Shown: one piece after another, positions 55,698 through 63,739 of the stretch | How positions within the stretch are numbered: position 1 is the first letter of the stretch | Layout: every line of letters starts with the position of its first letter | Notes under the pieces: generated by a model | What the model was told of the DNA's origin: nothing | What the model saw: the letters and a program-made list of their open reading frames with translations, nothing else | Databases searched by the model: none | Position numbers and translations under genes: made by a program | IMG/VR virus record: IMGVR_UViG_3300034068_000286 | Location: 22,544-86,543 of that record | Source of the DNA: a virus | Length of the DNA stretch: 64,000 nt | Reading direction: 5' to 3' (one strand)

Positions 55698-57283
55698 TAG
55701 TTTCCTTTTAATTTATTATACGCTTCTTTGCTTACAGTAGCAAGAGCTGAAAGTTCTGGGAAGGTTGCTGTAAAATCTGTGCCTCGGCGATCATCATGTT
55801 CTTTGAAGAATGCATAAAAGTCTGCTCTTGCTGATTCTAGTTCACTATCATATACTGGCTGATTGGCCCAGTCGTACAGTCGCCGAACCTTGTCAATTTC
55901 ATAATCCTTGAAACCTTTAAAAGCAGTTTCTTTTGTTTCCATGTTTGCTTGCATGAACTTGATACTTTCTTCTAGTACTTTTAAATTTTCTTTGGGAAGA
56001 ATTTTTAAACTCAACCAATTTGGATCCATTAACATTGGAACATCAAACCAAATCAGTTGGCGGTTAGTGTTAAATTCTTGTCGCAGTTTGAGAATGTTCT
56101 TTACATATTCAAGCCACCCAGGTATACTTAGCGCATTGAATGTTACAATGAAAGTTAAGCTGTGCTTTTTACCTTGGCGCAAGAATTTAGTCACATTGTT
56201 ATACATAACTTCAAAGTCTAGCCCATTGCGAATATATTCTGCTTGCTTGCCCCAGGAGTCTAAGCTACAGTAAAGCATAAAGTGATCAATGGCGTTGGCA
56301 TTTTCAAGAGCAGATAAACTTGTCAAAAACTTATTCCATTGATCACCAGGTGGACAGCAGTTACTAGTAATACTTAAATGCAAATCAGGATTTATGGGCT
56401 TTTCAAGCACATAGTCAAATACCTTAAAAGTATTTTTATCCATCAAGGGCTCGCCACCCGTCATACGGAAAGTTTGTAGTGTAGGATACACTGATGGGAA
56501 CCAGTCCCAAAATGCCTTCAAGTAAGGATTGTTTGGGCCATTGTCTGGCACCATGTTTGAATCAATCATCCATTGCAAGTCGTTGTGTTTGCCACCAGAT
56601 GGCAGTACGTACGGGCCAAATTTCTCAGCTTCCTTTTGCCACTCGGTGCTAAGGTGAGGACTACAGTAAGCACATTTAAAATTACAGGCCTGGTTAAAGT
56701 TCACTTCAACATATCTAGGCAATGGATTACCACTGTAGCCATCTTCGGCCAGTTCTTTTAAAATACCTGGACGGAATACGTCCTTACTGCGATATGCCCT
56801 GTCGCTTAACTCCTCACCTGAGTCTTCGATGTCCCAACAAAAGCTACACTCTTCGGGACGAACACCGTTGAGCATTTTCTTACGTTGTTCTTTCTTGTGT
56901 TTTGTATTATGAATAGCACCTGAATCTAATGCAATTTCTGCCAAGGGAATATGATGTGCAGGTGGATGATAGCAACTGTGAGTTTTTCCTGTGGGTATAT
57001 GCAGGCTTACATTGTACCATTTGGCCAGGCACATGCTAGGAGATACTTGATTTATAATCTCAAAAACCTTGCGGGTGTCTATTGCGTAGACACTTTTAAG
57101 GTTACCATCAACTGCAACTGCGCCATCGCCACGTTTGCTATTAACAAGAGCCAGTTTTGCTTGTTCTCGTTCTGCTTTAGACATGAAAGTGACCAGCTTT
57201 GGTTCTGTTAACGAACCAATCTTACGCTTAATGGTGTCCTCGGATATATACTTTGGTCCGCTTGCTTTATCAAATATGTTCAT
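55697..57283 (-). CDS. radical SAM protein, twitch type (paralogue B)
   Basis: This 528-residue protein has CLAKWYNVSLHIPTGKTHSC, YHPPAHHIPLAEIALD, ECSFCWDIED and FNQACNFKCAYCSPHLSTEW (CxxxCxxC), MTGGEPLMDKN and YCSLDSWGKQAEYIRNG. An extra N-terminal stretch of about 70 residues distinguishes it from 54327-55697. It is the first gene of the 12.6-kb radical SAM convoy, which begins after the terminator at 57306-57336. Confidence 0.85.
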   Translation of the reverse strand: MNIFDKASGPKYISEDTIKRKIGSLTEPKLVTFMSKAEREQAKLALVNSKRGDGAVAVDGNLKSVYAIDTRKVFEIINQVSPSMCLAKWYNVSLHIPTGKTHSCYHPPAHHIPLAEIALDSGAIHNTKHKKEQRKKMLNGVRPEECSFCWDIEDSGEELSDRAYRSKDVFRPGILKELAEDGYSGNPLPRYVEVNFNQACNFKCAYCSPHLSTEWQKEAEKFGPYVLPSGGKHNDLQWMIDSNMVPDNGPNNPYLKAFWDWFPSVYPTLQTFRMTGGEPLMDKNTFKVFDYVLEKPINPDLHLSITSNCCPPGDQWNKFLTSLSALENANAIDHFMLYCSLDSWGKQAEYIRNGLDFEVMYNNVTKFLRQGKKHSLTFIVTFNALSIPGWLEYVKNILKLRQEFNTNRQLIWFDVPMLMDPNWLSLKILPKENLKVLEESIKFMQANMETKETAFKGFKDYEIDKVRRLYDWANQPVYDSELESARADFYAFFKEHDDRRGTDFTATFPELSALATVSKEAYNKLKGN

Positions 57284-57305
57284 ATGTACGTACTTATCAG
57301 ATTGT

Positions 57306-57336
57306 AAAAAGCACTAAAGGCCGCATTGCGGCCTTT
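57306..57336 (-). terminator. rho-independent-like terminator
   Basis: AAAGGCCGC (57316-57324) and GCGGCCTTT (57328-57336) form a 9-bp stem with a 3-base loop; on the minus strand TTTTT follows after AGTGC. It separates the small-gene block above from the radical SAM convoy. The stem is palindromic, so it may also act in the other direction. Confidence 0.7.
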
Positions 57337-57351
57337 ATTGAGATGTGTTAG

Positions 57352-57867
57352 TTAGACAGTGATTTCATGCCTGGCAATTGCTTCACGCAAGGCAGTTTCA
57401 ATTAATTGATTGAATGTAATGTCCTGTTCATGAGCCAGTTTCATGTATGTTAATAATTCTTCATCACTAAAGTCAACTGGCACACTCACTCTTGTGTCAT
57501 AATCTTCTTCATTTACAATGGCAGTTAGCTTTTCAATGAAGTCTGATTCTAACTCTAAGTCTGTATATTCAACACCTTCCCACGCTTCTTTTGTGTCACT
57601 ATCTCTATGCAGGCCTTCAGCAACATGTGCTTCGTTGAAAGCTGGATTAACTAGCCTATAAGCTCTTTCCCGGGTATAATCATAGGCTGTAACTTGATAA
57701 ACTTCTTGGGTTTTGGTATCAAATACAATGCCAGCACTATGGCCATCTTGCTCGCCGTTCCAGCTATCTAATGCATAAGCATTAGGCCCAAAACAATTCC
57801 AACCATATGTGCTACCCTCAGTGATGCGATAGCCTACTGCTTCCATGAATTCTTTTAACGTTACCAT
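57352..57867 (-). CDS. conserved phage protein
   Basis: This 171-residue protein starts MVTLKEFMEAVGYRITEGST and has YGWNCFGPNAYALDSWNGEQ, AGIVFDTKTQEVYQVTAYDY and EDYDTRVSVPVDFSDEELLT. From memory it is a family conserved in many T4-like marine phages. Function unknown. The ATG at 57865-57867 has AAGGA upstream; the longer frame to 57921 lies in the previous gene. Confidence 0.65.
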   Translation of the reverse strand: MVTLKEFMEAVGYRITEGSTYGWNCFGPNAYALDSWNGEQDGHSAGIVFDTKTQEVYQVTAYDYTRERAYRLVNPAFNEAHVAEGLHRDSDTKEAWEGVEYTDLELESDFIEKLTAIVNEEDYDTRVSVPVDFSDEELLTYMKLAHEQDITFNQLIETALREAIARHEITV

Positions 57868-57886
57868 TTTAATATCCTTTGTAAAT

Positions 57887-58387
57887 TCAAGGCCGGTCTG
57901 TTGGAAACGGCCAACCAGCATTATCCGTTTTTGCTTTTTCTCTTGACTTCAGTTTAATATTTTCTTCAATCACAGTACCATCTTCTTCGCACAGGTCAAC
58001 TTGATATGGTGCAATGATATGTACTGCGGCATCTTCTTCTTGCCAATCATGTTCACCATCATAAAGCCAACCTGCACCACCTTCGTAGTAGAGTTCTTTT
58101 AATTCTTGTTGTTCTAATTCTGGAATGTCATCACTAAATTCCCATTCAATGCTACAGCTATCGTCAAACTCACAACCCCAACCTGCATCAGTTCGAGCAT
58201 AGGCAACAGGATCACCCTGCCAGGGAAGGTTGCAATCTAAATCACCTTCAACAAAGCCTTGCCCCCAACGATAGGTTTCGTCTATGTTGAACCAACTAAT
58301 AGATCCGTCTTCGTTTTCACGAAACATCTCTACGTGGTAAACAATGCTTTTCTTTTCCAATGGTTTGATTAGATATACTCGACTCAT
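57887..58387 (-). CDS. conserved phage protein (paralogue of 58384)
   Basis: This 166-residue acidic protein has ETYRWGQGFVEGDLDCNLPW, CSIEWEFSDDIPELEQQELK and EGGAGWLYDGEHDW. The same order of blocks (YRWGEFYCESD, CWAEWEFPEDM, GLESLGWSCDDTD) appears in 58384-58800, so the pair are diverged duplicates. Function unknown. Confidence 0.6.
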   Translation of the reverse strand: MSRVYLIKPLEKKSIVYHVEMFRENEDGSISWFNIDETYRWGQGFVEGDLDCNLPWQGDPVAYARTDAGWGCEFDDSCSIEWEFSDDIPELEQQELKELYYEGGAGWLYDGEHDWQEEDAAVHIIAPYQVDLCEEDGTVIEENIKLKSREKAKTDNAGWPFPTDRP

Positions 58388-58800
58388 TCTGTATCTCCTG
58401 TTCCTACTACGTTGCCATCTTCGTCAGTTAACTCCAGTGGGCCTTGTAAGATATAATCAGTATCGTCACAACTCCAACCCAAGCTTTCAAGACCTTCAAA
58501 GGAATCTTCGTCCCAGGCATTCTCAATGGCTTCTTGGTCTTCTTTGCTCATGTCTTCTGGAAATTCCCACTCAGCCCAGCAACCATCATCAAGGCTTACT
58601 AGTTCCCAATCATAATCACTGTTGCTTAGATTGTATTCTACCAAGTTATTCAAATCTAATTCAGGTTGTTGATCGCTTTCGCAGTAGAACTCACCCCAGC
58701 GATAACCTTCATATCGAATAACAGTTTGGCCATCTTTGTACCAATACTGTTTTTCAATAGCAGACTTCTTGTATAAAGTCTTGAGTGTCCAGGTTGCCAT
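58384..58800 (-). CDS. conserved acidic phage protein (paralogue of 57887)
   Basis: This 138-residue protein starts MATWTLKTLYKKSAIEKQYW and has EGYRWGEFYCESDQQPELDL and SLDDGCWAEWEFPEDMSKED. From memory it is found in phages of diverse aquatic bacteria. Function unknown. It overlaps the previous gene by four bases. Confidence 0.6.
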   Translation of the reverse strand: MATWTLKTLYKKSAIEKQYWYKDGQTVIRYEGYRWGEFYCESDQQPELDLNNLVEYNLSNSDYDWELVSLDDGCWAEWEFPEDMSKEDQEAIENAWDEDSFEGLESLGWSCDDTDYILQGPLELTDEDGNVVGTGDTE

Positions 58801-58809
58801 GTTTGTTCC

Positions 58810-59121
58810 TTAAACGTCTAAATCCATTGCGTTATATTCTTTGATTAACGCAATAAGTTCTTCTTCTGTGTTACATACAATCTTACAGTTCTTCCATTCG
58901 TTGTCAGCATCGCGGCCTCCAATATCAGCCATCCAACCGTTGTCATACCGATTGATAGTGATTGATTCATTTACTTTTGCTAGCTTACCTAGCCTATTTG
59001 CTGTTGTCATGATGTCTCCTTGTTTAACTAGTTCATCAAATTCTAACATAAGTTCCTCTAGGTCGTCAATGAGATCCTGTTCGGAAACTTTGGGTTCTTG
59101 TTTAGGTTTACGTTTTGCCAT
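58810..59121 (-). CDS. conserved phage protein
   Basis: This 103-residue protein has an N-terminal charged helix (DLIDDLEELMLEFDELVKQG) and a C-terminal ITINRYDNGWMADIGGRDAD with NTEEELIALIKEYN. The 'NRYDNGWMxxIGGRD' block is, from memory, a family mark in phages. Function unknown. Confidence 0.6.
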   Translation of the reverse strand: MAKRKPKQEPKVSEQDLIDDLEELMLEFDELVKQGDIMTTANRLGKLAKVNESITINRYDNGWMADIGGRDADNEWKNCKIVCNTEEELIALIKEYNAMDLDV

Positions 59122-59122
59122 T

Positions 59123-59803
59123 TTAAAATTTATAAATTTCCATTGCGTATTGTGGATCAGAAAATACTGATTTTTTAACTCGAAATTCTAATCGTGTTTT
59201 GCCAATATATACTTTTGTTTCTGCAAACAGTGGATCTACCAAGGAATTTACTTTCATAGACTTCTTTGAAAAATCGCATGCCTCTTGTGTATATTGTACA
59301 CTAATATTGTCTACTTTAAAAGCCGCAATTGAACAATCAAAGGTATTTCTGTCTCGGAAGATTGCCAAAAGATAGTATTCTTTTATTGATGATACTTTCT
59401 TGAGCCATCCAGCAACAAACAGGTTCCAAAGTTCTTGTTTATTTTTATTTTTAAAATGTTCTGCCGCTGGCTCAGCGTCGGATAAAGGTTGGAACATGCT
59501 GGCTTCTGTTGTAGTAGTTTTTCCTATTTGTATACTTTTAACATCACACCCTATGTCGGTACCAATGCTAACATCTACTATGCTCTTACCTGCACCACAC
59601 CATACTCCACCTTCGATACTGTCTGCTACTGCATATTCCCACAACTCTTTGCCCATACTGGCAGGGCGTCCTTGTGCAATGTGTTTTCTTAAAGGCAAAA
59701 TAATAGTATCAATTTCAGCCTGGAAATTAGAAATGAAATCTTTTCCTAACAAATTTTTTAAATCAGCAACAGGGAGTGGAACTAAGCAATAAAGTTGAGA
59801 CAT
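59123..59803 (-). CDS. possible PD-(D/E)XK-type nuclease
   Basis: This 226-residue protein has IEGGVWCGAGKSIVDVSIGT followed by DIGCDVKSIQIGK: an acidic residue, then D-x-K on the next strand, as in PD-(D/E)XK enzymes. The rest (LLAIFRDRNTFDCSIAAFKV) is a plausible mixed core. It resembles restriction-like nucleases in layout, but I could not confirm a family. It lies in the run with the DNA ligase. Confidence 0.4.
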   Translation of the reverse strand: MSQLYCLVPLPVADLKNLLGKDFISNFQAEIDTIILPLRKHIAQGRPASMGKELWEYAVADSIEGGVWCGAGKSIVDVSIGTDIGCDVKSIQIGKTTTTEASMFQPLSDAEPAAEHFKNKNKQELWNLFVAGWLKKVSSIKEYYLLAIFRDRNTFDCSIAAFKVDNISVQYTQEACDFSKKSMKVNSLVDPLFAETKVYIGKTRLEFRVKKSVFSDPQYAMEIYKF

Positions 59804-60012
59804 TAGGCCTCAGCATCTTTCTTCTTCCGTGTGCGTTTTGGCTTCTCTACTACAGTTTCTACACTAGCCAAGGCCTCACGCACATCACGAAGCAATGCGT
59901 CATCATCCCACTCCAATGTGGTCTTACCATCTGGATATGTTGTTACTGTAAGGTGACTGCCTTTGACAACCACTGCCTCGGTAACTACTGCTGTTTTTTT
60001 CTTTGTAGCCAT
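59803..60012 (-). CDS. small Lys-rich phage protein
   Basis: This 69-residue protein has VVVKGSHLTVTTYPDGKTTL, then EWDDDALLRDVREALASVE, and a Lys/Arg-rich tail. From memory it is a conserved phage family. It might bind nucleic acid through its basic ends. It shares a base with the gene downstream. Confidence 0.55.
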   Translation of the reverse strand: MATKKKTAVVTEAVVVKGSHLTVTTYPDGKTTLEWDDDALLRDVREALASVETVVEKPKRTRKKKDAEA

Positions 60013-60013
60013 T

Positions 60014-60250
60014 TTAATAGTCCTGTTGAATAATCATGTGCTTGCCTAGTTCAAATAGGCCAACTGCTGTAGGTAAGTCTCTTACCAAACTATGAATCTG
60101 TGGTTCCCCATCATCGCACATACTTACTGCTACAAATTCTACTATGTTGCCCTGTTCAATTTGTTTACGCATTTCGTCAAGCACTTCTAACAGTTCAGCT
60201 CGGTGGCGACGTTTTTCTTTTTCTACTGGGTCTATACTGATAACGTTCAT
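60014..60250 (-). CDS. small conserved phage protein
   Basis: This 78-residue protein has RHRAELLEVLDEMRKQIEQG, then NIVEFVAVSMCDDGEPQIHS and AVGLFELGKHMI. It looks like an alpha-beta protein; from memory it is shared by other phages. Function unknown. Confidence 0.55.
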   Translation of the reverse strand: MNVISIDPVEKEKRRHRAELLEVLDEMRKQIEQGNIVEFVAVSMCDDGEPQIHSLVRDLPTAVGLFELGKHMIIQQDY

Positions 60251-60258
60251 ATCTATTC

Positions 60259-60486
60259 CTAATTAGACAACTGCATGACCATGTACTCTTCGTCAGTTAC
60301 ATGGGCAACAGGTTTGATCCATCCTGCCTTTATGGCAGTAACAATGATACTTTTATATTCTGCTGGACAGTTATTGCTGATTTCAAAGCTGGCTCGACTG
60401 GTCACTACCAGGCCGTTGCTGATTGTAAAATGCGGTTCGCCTGGGCGAATAGATTTAACATTGGATCGAGCAACGGTGTAAGTCAT
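60259..60486 (-). CDS. small hypothetical phage protein
   Basis: This 75-residue protein starts MTYTVARSNVKSIRPGEPHF and has ISNGLVVTSRASFEISNNCP. It overlaps the upstream gene by four bases. No domain recognised. Confidence 0.5.
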   Translation of the reverse strand: MTYTVARSNVKSIRPGEPHFTISNGLVVTSRASFEISNNCPAEYKSIIVTAIKAGWIKPVAHVTDEEYMVMQLSN

Positions 60487-60680
60487 TCGTGGCCTTTATA
60501 GATCAGTTGATTCACCACGTTAAGATCAAACTGTAGGCTTGTGATACGATTTTTAAGTGCTTGATATTCGGCACTGGCCGTATCACCGTTGTGTGTGACA
60601 ATGTCCAGATACATTGCGGCTGCCGCTTCGTGCGCCTTTTTCAAATCTTGCTCTAATAATACTCGTCTATCTTTTAACAT
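60483..60680 (-). CDS. small coiled-coil hypothetical protein
   Basis: This 65-residue protein starts MLKDRRVLLEQDLKKAHEAA and is helical throughout (AEYQALKNRITSLQFDLNVV), a likely two-helix coiled coil. I chose the ATG at 60678-60680, which overlaps the previous stop and has GGAG seven bases upstream. Confidence 0.55.
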   Translation of the reverse strand: MLKDRRVLLEQDLKKAHEAAAAMYLDIVTHNGDTASAEYQALKNRITSLQFDLNVVNQLIYKGHE

Positions 60681-60913
60681 AGTTTTTCTCCGCAATGTGG
60701 ACACATTTTGATATTAGCATTACGCATTTCTTTCAGTGTCCGGTTTAGTTTCTTGGCATCAGACAGTTGACTTTTAATCAGCTTACGATTTCGCTCACCC
60801 TTGGCCTTGCTCAATTCTTCTTTAAGGTGTAGCTTCATCTTGTTAAGCCTACCTTCAAAGATTTCAATAAAGCCAGTTATGCCCGGGCTTTTGTCTGCTG
60901 GTGTGCCATTCAT
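60674..60913 (-). CDS. helical protein with C-terminal zinc knuckle
   Basis: This 79-residue protein has a long charged helix (LKEELSKAKGERNRKLIKSQ LSDAKKLN in sequence) and a C-terminal CPHCGEKLC, a short zinc-binding end. Similar 'CPHCG' tails are, from memory, seen in small phage proteins. Function unknown. Confidence 0.55.
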   Translation of the reverse strand: MNGTPADKSPGITGFIEIFEGRLNKMKLHLKEELSKAKGERNRKLIKSQLSDAKKLNRTLKEMRNANIKMCPHCGEKLC

Positions 60914-61233
60914 TCTACTACTCCGAAATGTTTCTTTGCACCAGCAATCGTAAACAACTTGCTGGATGTAATTCCAGCAAATAGTGCCTGCTCATCAGCC
61001 GACAAAATTGGAACAGCACGGTCTTCAACTCCGAAATGTGTTAATATATTACCACCAATCCATTCGCACTTGTTTTCATCTGCGATATCAGCAACCTTGG
61101 CACATTCCTGCACAATCAACTCGGCGAACTCTTTCATGATCTTTTCCACTTCGGCATGATCAAGATTATGCCAAGTATAGGGTACTGCTTTGTCCAGAGC
61201 ATTTCCGTAAAGTTCTTTGATTCGTTTGTTCAT
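60910..61233 (-). CDS. 'HFGVE' tandem family member 1
   Basis: This 107-residue protein starts MNKRIKELYGNALDKAVPYT, has FAELIVQECAKVADIADENK, and ends KKHFGVVE; an inner HFGVED suggests a repeat within it. It belongs with the next two genes, which share MNxRIKE, FAxLIxxE and (H/D)FGVEE. From memory such proteins are frequent in phages. Function unknown. Confidence 0.6.
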   Translation of the reverse strand: MNKRIKELYGNALDKAVPYTWHNLDHAEVEKIMKEFAELIVQECAKVADIADENKCEWIGGNILTHFGVEDRAVPILSADEQALFAGITSSKLFTIAGAKKHFGVVE

Positions 61234-61415
61234 TCTTCAACTCCGAAATCTTGTTTAATCTGCTCACCGATCATGCGACCAGTCCAAGCAGGATGATCCT
61301 CACAAGTCTGTAACATTTCTTTTACAATCAACTCTGCAAAACTTTCCAAACTAACATTATGCTCATATGTCAATCGTTTTGATTGGTTAATAAGTTCTTG
61401 AATTCGTAGATTCAT
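61230..61415 (-). CDS. 'HFGVE' tandem family member 2
   Basis: This 61-residue protein, MNLRIQELINQSKRLTYEHN, FAELIVKEMLQTCEDHPAWT and IKQDFGVEE, is the shortest of three tandem copies. ATGA overlaps couple it to its neighbours. Confidence 0.6.
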   Translation of the reverse strand: MNLRIQELINQSKRLTYEHNVSLESFAELIVKEMLQTCEDHPAWTGRMIGEQIKQDFGVEE

Positions 61416-61666
61416 TCCACTACTCCAAAATGTTCTTTAATTTCGTCCCTAACTTCTTTTAACGCACTATAAGTCCATTCACACGCCATTTCACCTGCGG
61501 CACTATTGCCAACAGGAATACGATGTGTTTCAATCTTGTCAATACATTCCCGAATAATCAAATCAGCAAATCGTTTTTCAAACTCGTAATCTGATGCATA
61601 GCGTGTGATGCCATCAACAGTGATTAACCTAGCTTCAAATGCAAATTCTTTAATACGTTCGTTCAT
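61412..61666 (-). CDS. 'HFGVE' tandem family member 3
   Basis: This 84-residue protein, MNERIKEFAFEARLITVDGI, FADLIIRECIDKIETHRIPV and IKEHFGVVE, completes the triplet. Divergence is strong, so the duplication is old or the set is under diversifying selection. Confidence 0.6.
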   Translation of the reverse strand: MNERIKEFAFEARLITVDGITRYASDYEFEKRFADLIIRECIDKIETHRIPVGNSAAGEMACEWTYSALKEVRDEIKEHFGVVE

Positions 61667-61827
61667 TCTTCTTCAAACTCTTGGGTTACCTGATGTACCA
61701 TATCGCACATACAACTATAGCATGTTGGGCAAAACGATACAGGAATCATTCCAAAGTAGCCAAGTATGCCACCTTCGTCATCAGTAAATTCACAATTACA
61801 AACACTACATTTGTTGGCGTCGTTCAT
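61663..61827 (-). CDS. small zinc-ribbon-like phage protein
   Basis: This 54-residue frame has KCSVCNCEFTDDEGGILGYF and PVSFCPTCYSCMCDMV: two CxxC-type pairs in a treble-clef-like layout. From memory it is a conserved small phage protein. ATGA overlaps couple it to its neighbour downstream. Function unknown. Confidence 0.65.
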   Translation of the reverse strand: MNDANKCSVCNCEFTDDEGGILGYFGMIPVSFCPTCYSCMCDMVHQVTQEFEEE

Positions 61828-61828
61828 T

Positions 61829-62002
61829 TTAATACACTTCTTTTACAATGTCAAATTTATCAGCGGGCCATTGAGTCTTGAACTCTTCGCTCTTGACATA
61901 TTCATTGTAGCTCTTGGCTTCAAAAAATAACTTCTTAAAGACACTGACATGAGAGCCTTTTGGAAGTATTGTAAGATATATTGATTTAGCTTTGCCGCCC
62001 AT
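61829..62002 (-). CDS. small hypothetical protein
   Basis: This 57-residue frame reads MGGKAKSIYLTILPKGSHVS, then VFKKLFFEAKSYNEYVKSEE and ends IVKEVY. AAGGAAAAGT precedes the start. The stop lies one base from the next ATG. No domain recognised. Confidence 0.5.
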   Translation of the reverse strand: MGGKAKSIYLTILPKGSHVSVFKKLFFEAKSYNEYVKSEEFKTQWPADKFDIVKEVY

Positions 62003-62027
62003 GACTTTTCCTTGTTGTTTAATTTAG

Positions 62028-63362
62028 TTATAATTTTTCGCCTGCTTCGAATCCACGAAAACGTAAGAATCGGGGGAATCGTAAACTGTATGAGCCATCT
62101 TGATTTTGTGTGATGGCGTCTGCACGTACTTCTACGATACTGCCATTAAGAGCAGTCCTGCCGCTCCAATACTCAATACGATGCTCATCGCTAAAGCCAC
62201 TGCCCACGTTGACCCTAATCGTTTTACCATCGTCAATGCCTTCACATACAAGAGCACCGAGGCGTCCAACATTTTTTCCTGTACCTTCTTCAACATCAAT
62301 TACTCCTAAACTAACTTCAATAAATGGTTTTAATTTGAGCCATGCTACACTGCGTTTACATTCGTAGCCAGCATCGGGTTCTTTGATCATAATGCCTTCA
62401 TAACCACCATCAATGGCCTGTGCATTAATCTCTTTAAAACGTAACTTGCCTTCTGGTGTATCCAAGTCAACAAGTTCCTGTGCCAAGGCTCTAACATGAG
62501 TCAAGGTAGCTTGGTGATGCTCAACAAACTGCATGATATGCGCGGTACGGAATGTTTGTTTGGCATTCCATTTGCCTGCTTTAAAATGCACAAGTGGAAC
62601 GCAATCAAACAGATTCAATACTGCGTCATCTGCGGCCACTGCACTCTTACGATGCACCTGCTTCATCAAGTCTTGAAAACTACTTGACATTATCTCGCCG
62701 TCGAACACCCAGGGCTCCAGCAAGCCAGTCGCCACCTGTTCGAACTGCTTTTTGATGTGGCCAAAGTTCACCAGTTCCTTGCCATTGCGGCTGTACTGGT
62801 TTACCTGTCCATCCGGGTACACGACTGTTAGAATTCGAACCCCATCCAGTTTGACTTCGATTAGTTTTTTGCCACATACTTTGCTTTCATGGTTGGCACT
62901 GTCATGTGCAAGCTGACATTCAAATACAGGAATCAAATACTCAGGTTTGAGCTTCTTGACCGGTTTAAGTTTGTTGATTACCTTGTTTACGGTAACTTCA
63001 CTGATGCCACATCGCAGATCCTTTGCAAGGATACGCATGTACCAGTCGTTCCATTCGCTTTGTTTTGCAACAGACAAGCATAGTTCAATTGCAGTTTTGG
63101 CGGCATCACCTGTAAGCTCTCGTCTAGCAAGATTATCTGCTAAAGCACGGAAGGCAGTCCAGGTTAGGCCTTGACCATCTGGACCACTGTGCTTGGGGAT
63201 TTTCTTAACACCAAATGTGATCATTGGGTCAAGTGCAAGACGCACACCAGCAAAGAACACATCGTTCCCTGCAAGAGCTTCAGCTTCTATAATTGCTTCC
63301 TTCTCCAAGCGACTAGGATGTGTTTCTAGTGCATGAATAACAAAAGTTGTTTGAGCTGACAT
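62028..63362 (-). CDS. ATP-dependent DNA ligase
   Basis: This 444-residue protein has the adenylation motif EVKLDGVRI with Lys at about residue 171, motif III WVFDGEIM, motif IV GYEGIMIKEP and motif V AWLKLKP, then an OB-fold domain (VSLGVIDVEEGTG, IRVNVGSGFSDEH). It seals nicks in replication and repair, like T4 gp30 but shorter. The start at 63360-63362 was chosen because AAAGGA is five bases upstream; an ATG two codons earlier is possible. Confidence 0.9.
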   Translation of the reverse strand: MSAQTTFVIHALETHPSRLEKEAIIEAEALAGNDVFFAGVRLALDPMITFGVKKIPKHSGPDGQGLTWTAFRALADNLARRELTGDAAKTAIELCLSVAKQSEWNDWYMRILAKDLRCGISEVTVNKVINKLKPVKKLKPEYLIPVFECQLAHDSANHESKVCGKKLIEVKLDGVRILTVVYPDGQVNQYSRNGKELVNFGHIKKQFEQVATGLLEPWVFDGEIMSSSFQDLMKQVHRKSAVAADDAVLNLFDCVPLVHFKAGKWNAKQTFRTAHIMQFVEHHQATLTHVRALAQELVDLDTPEGKLRFKEINAQAIDGGYEGIMIKEPDAGYECKRSVAWLKLKPFIEVSLGVIDVEEGTGKNVGRLGALVCEGIDDGKTIRVNVGSGFSDEHRIEYWSGRTALNGSIVEVRADAITQNQDGSYSLRFPRFLRFRGFEAGEKL

Positions 63363-63422
63363 GTGCATCCTTTAAAAATTTGTTGGGGGCTTTAGGCCTG
63401 CCCCCGATAGGCCCAAAGTCTA

Positions 63423-63713
63423 TTAAGCGGCTTTGGAAACAGGGCCAGTCTTAATAAGATCAGCCACTTTGCGCTTTGTGCGCTTGGCCAGCTCTTCGGC
63501 GATAGCAACGCCAGCATGACCAGCGATGTTCTTGGCATGCAAGAACTCCAGTGCTTCAACTTTGGAAGCAGGCTTGGCCAACTCATAAAGTTGGATGTCG
63601 GTATGACCGGTCTTAACCAAGGTCTTGATACGTGTCATATCAGTTGCGAAACGGGCCTTTGTTTTGCCATCTTTAGTAGAATAGCCAGCCACGGTAAAAA
63701 GTTTATCAGACAT
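63423..63713 (-). CDS. small protein, paralogue of the gene at 12033
   Basis: This 96-residue protein has KLFTVAGYSTKDGKTKARFA, LVKTGHTDIQLYELAKPASK and VEALEFLHAK, aligned in order with the 75-residue protein at 12033, plus a basic C-terminal tail (EELAKRTKRKVADLIK). It is the first gene after the promoter at 63791. Function unknown. Confidence 0.6.
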   Translation of the reverse strand: MSDKLFTVAGYSTKDGKTKARFATDMTRIKTLVKTGHTDIQLYELAKPASKVEALEFLHAKNIAGHAGVAIAEELAKRTKRKVADLIKTGPVSKAA

Positions 63714-63739
63714 AATATCTCCTGTGAGTGTGTCTTAGT

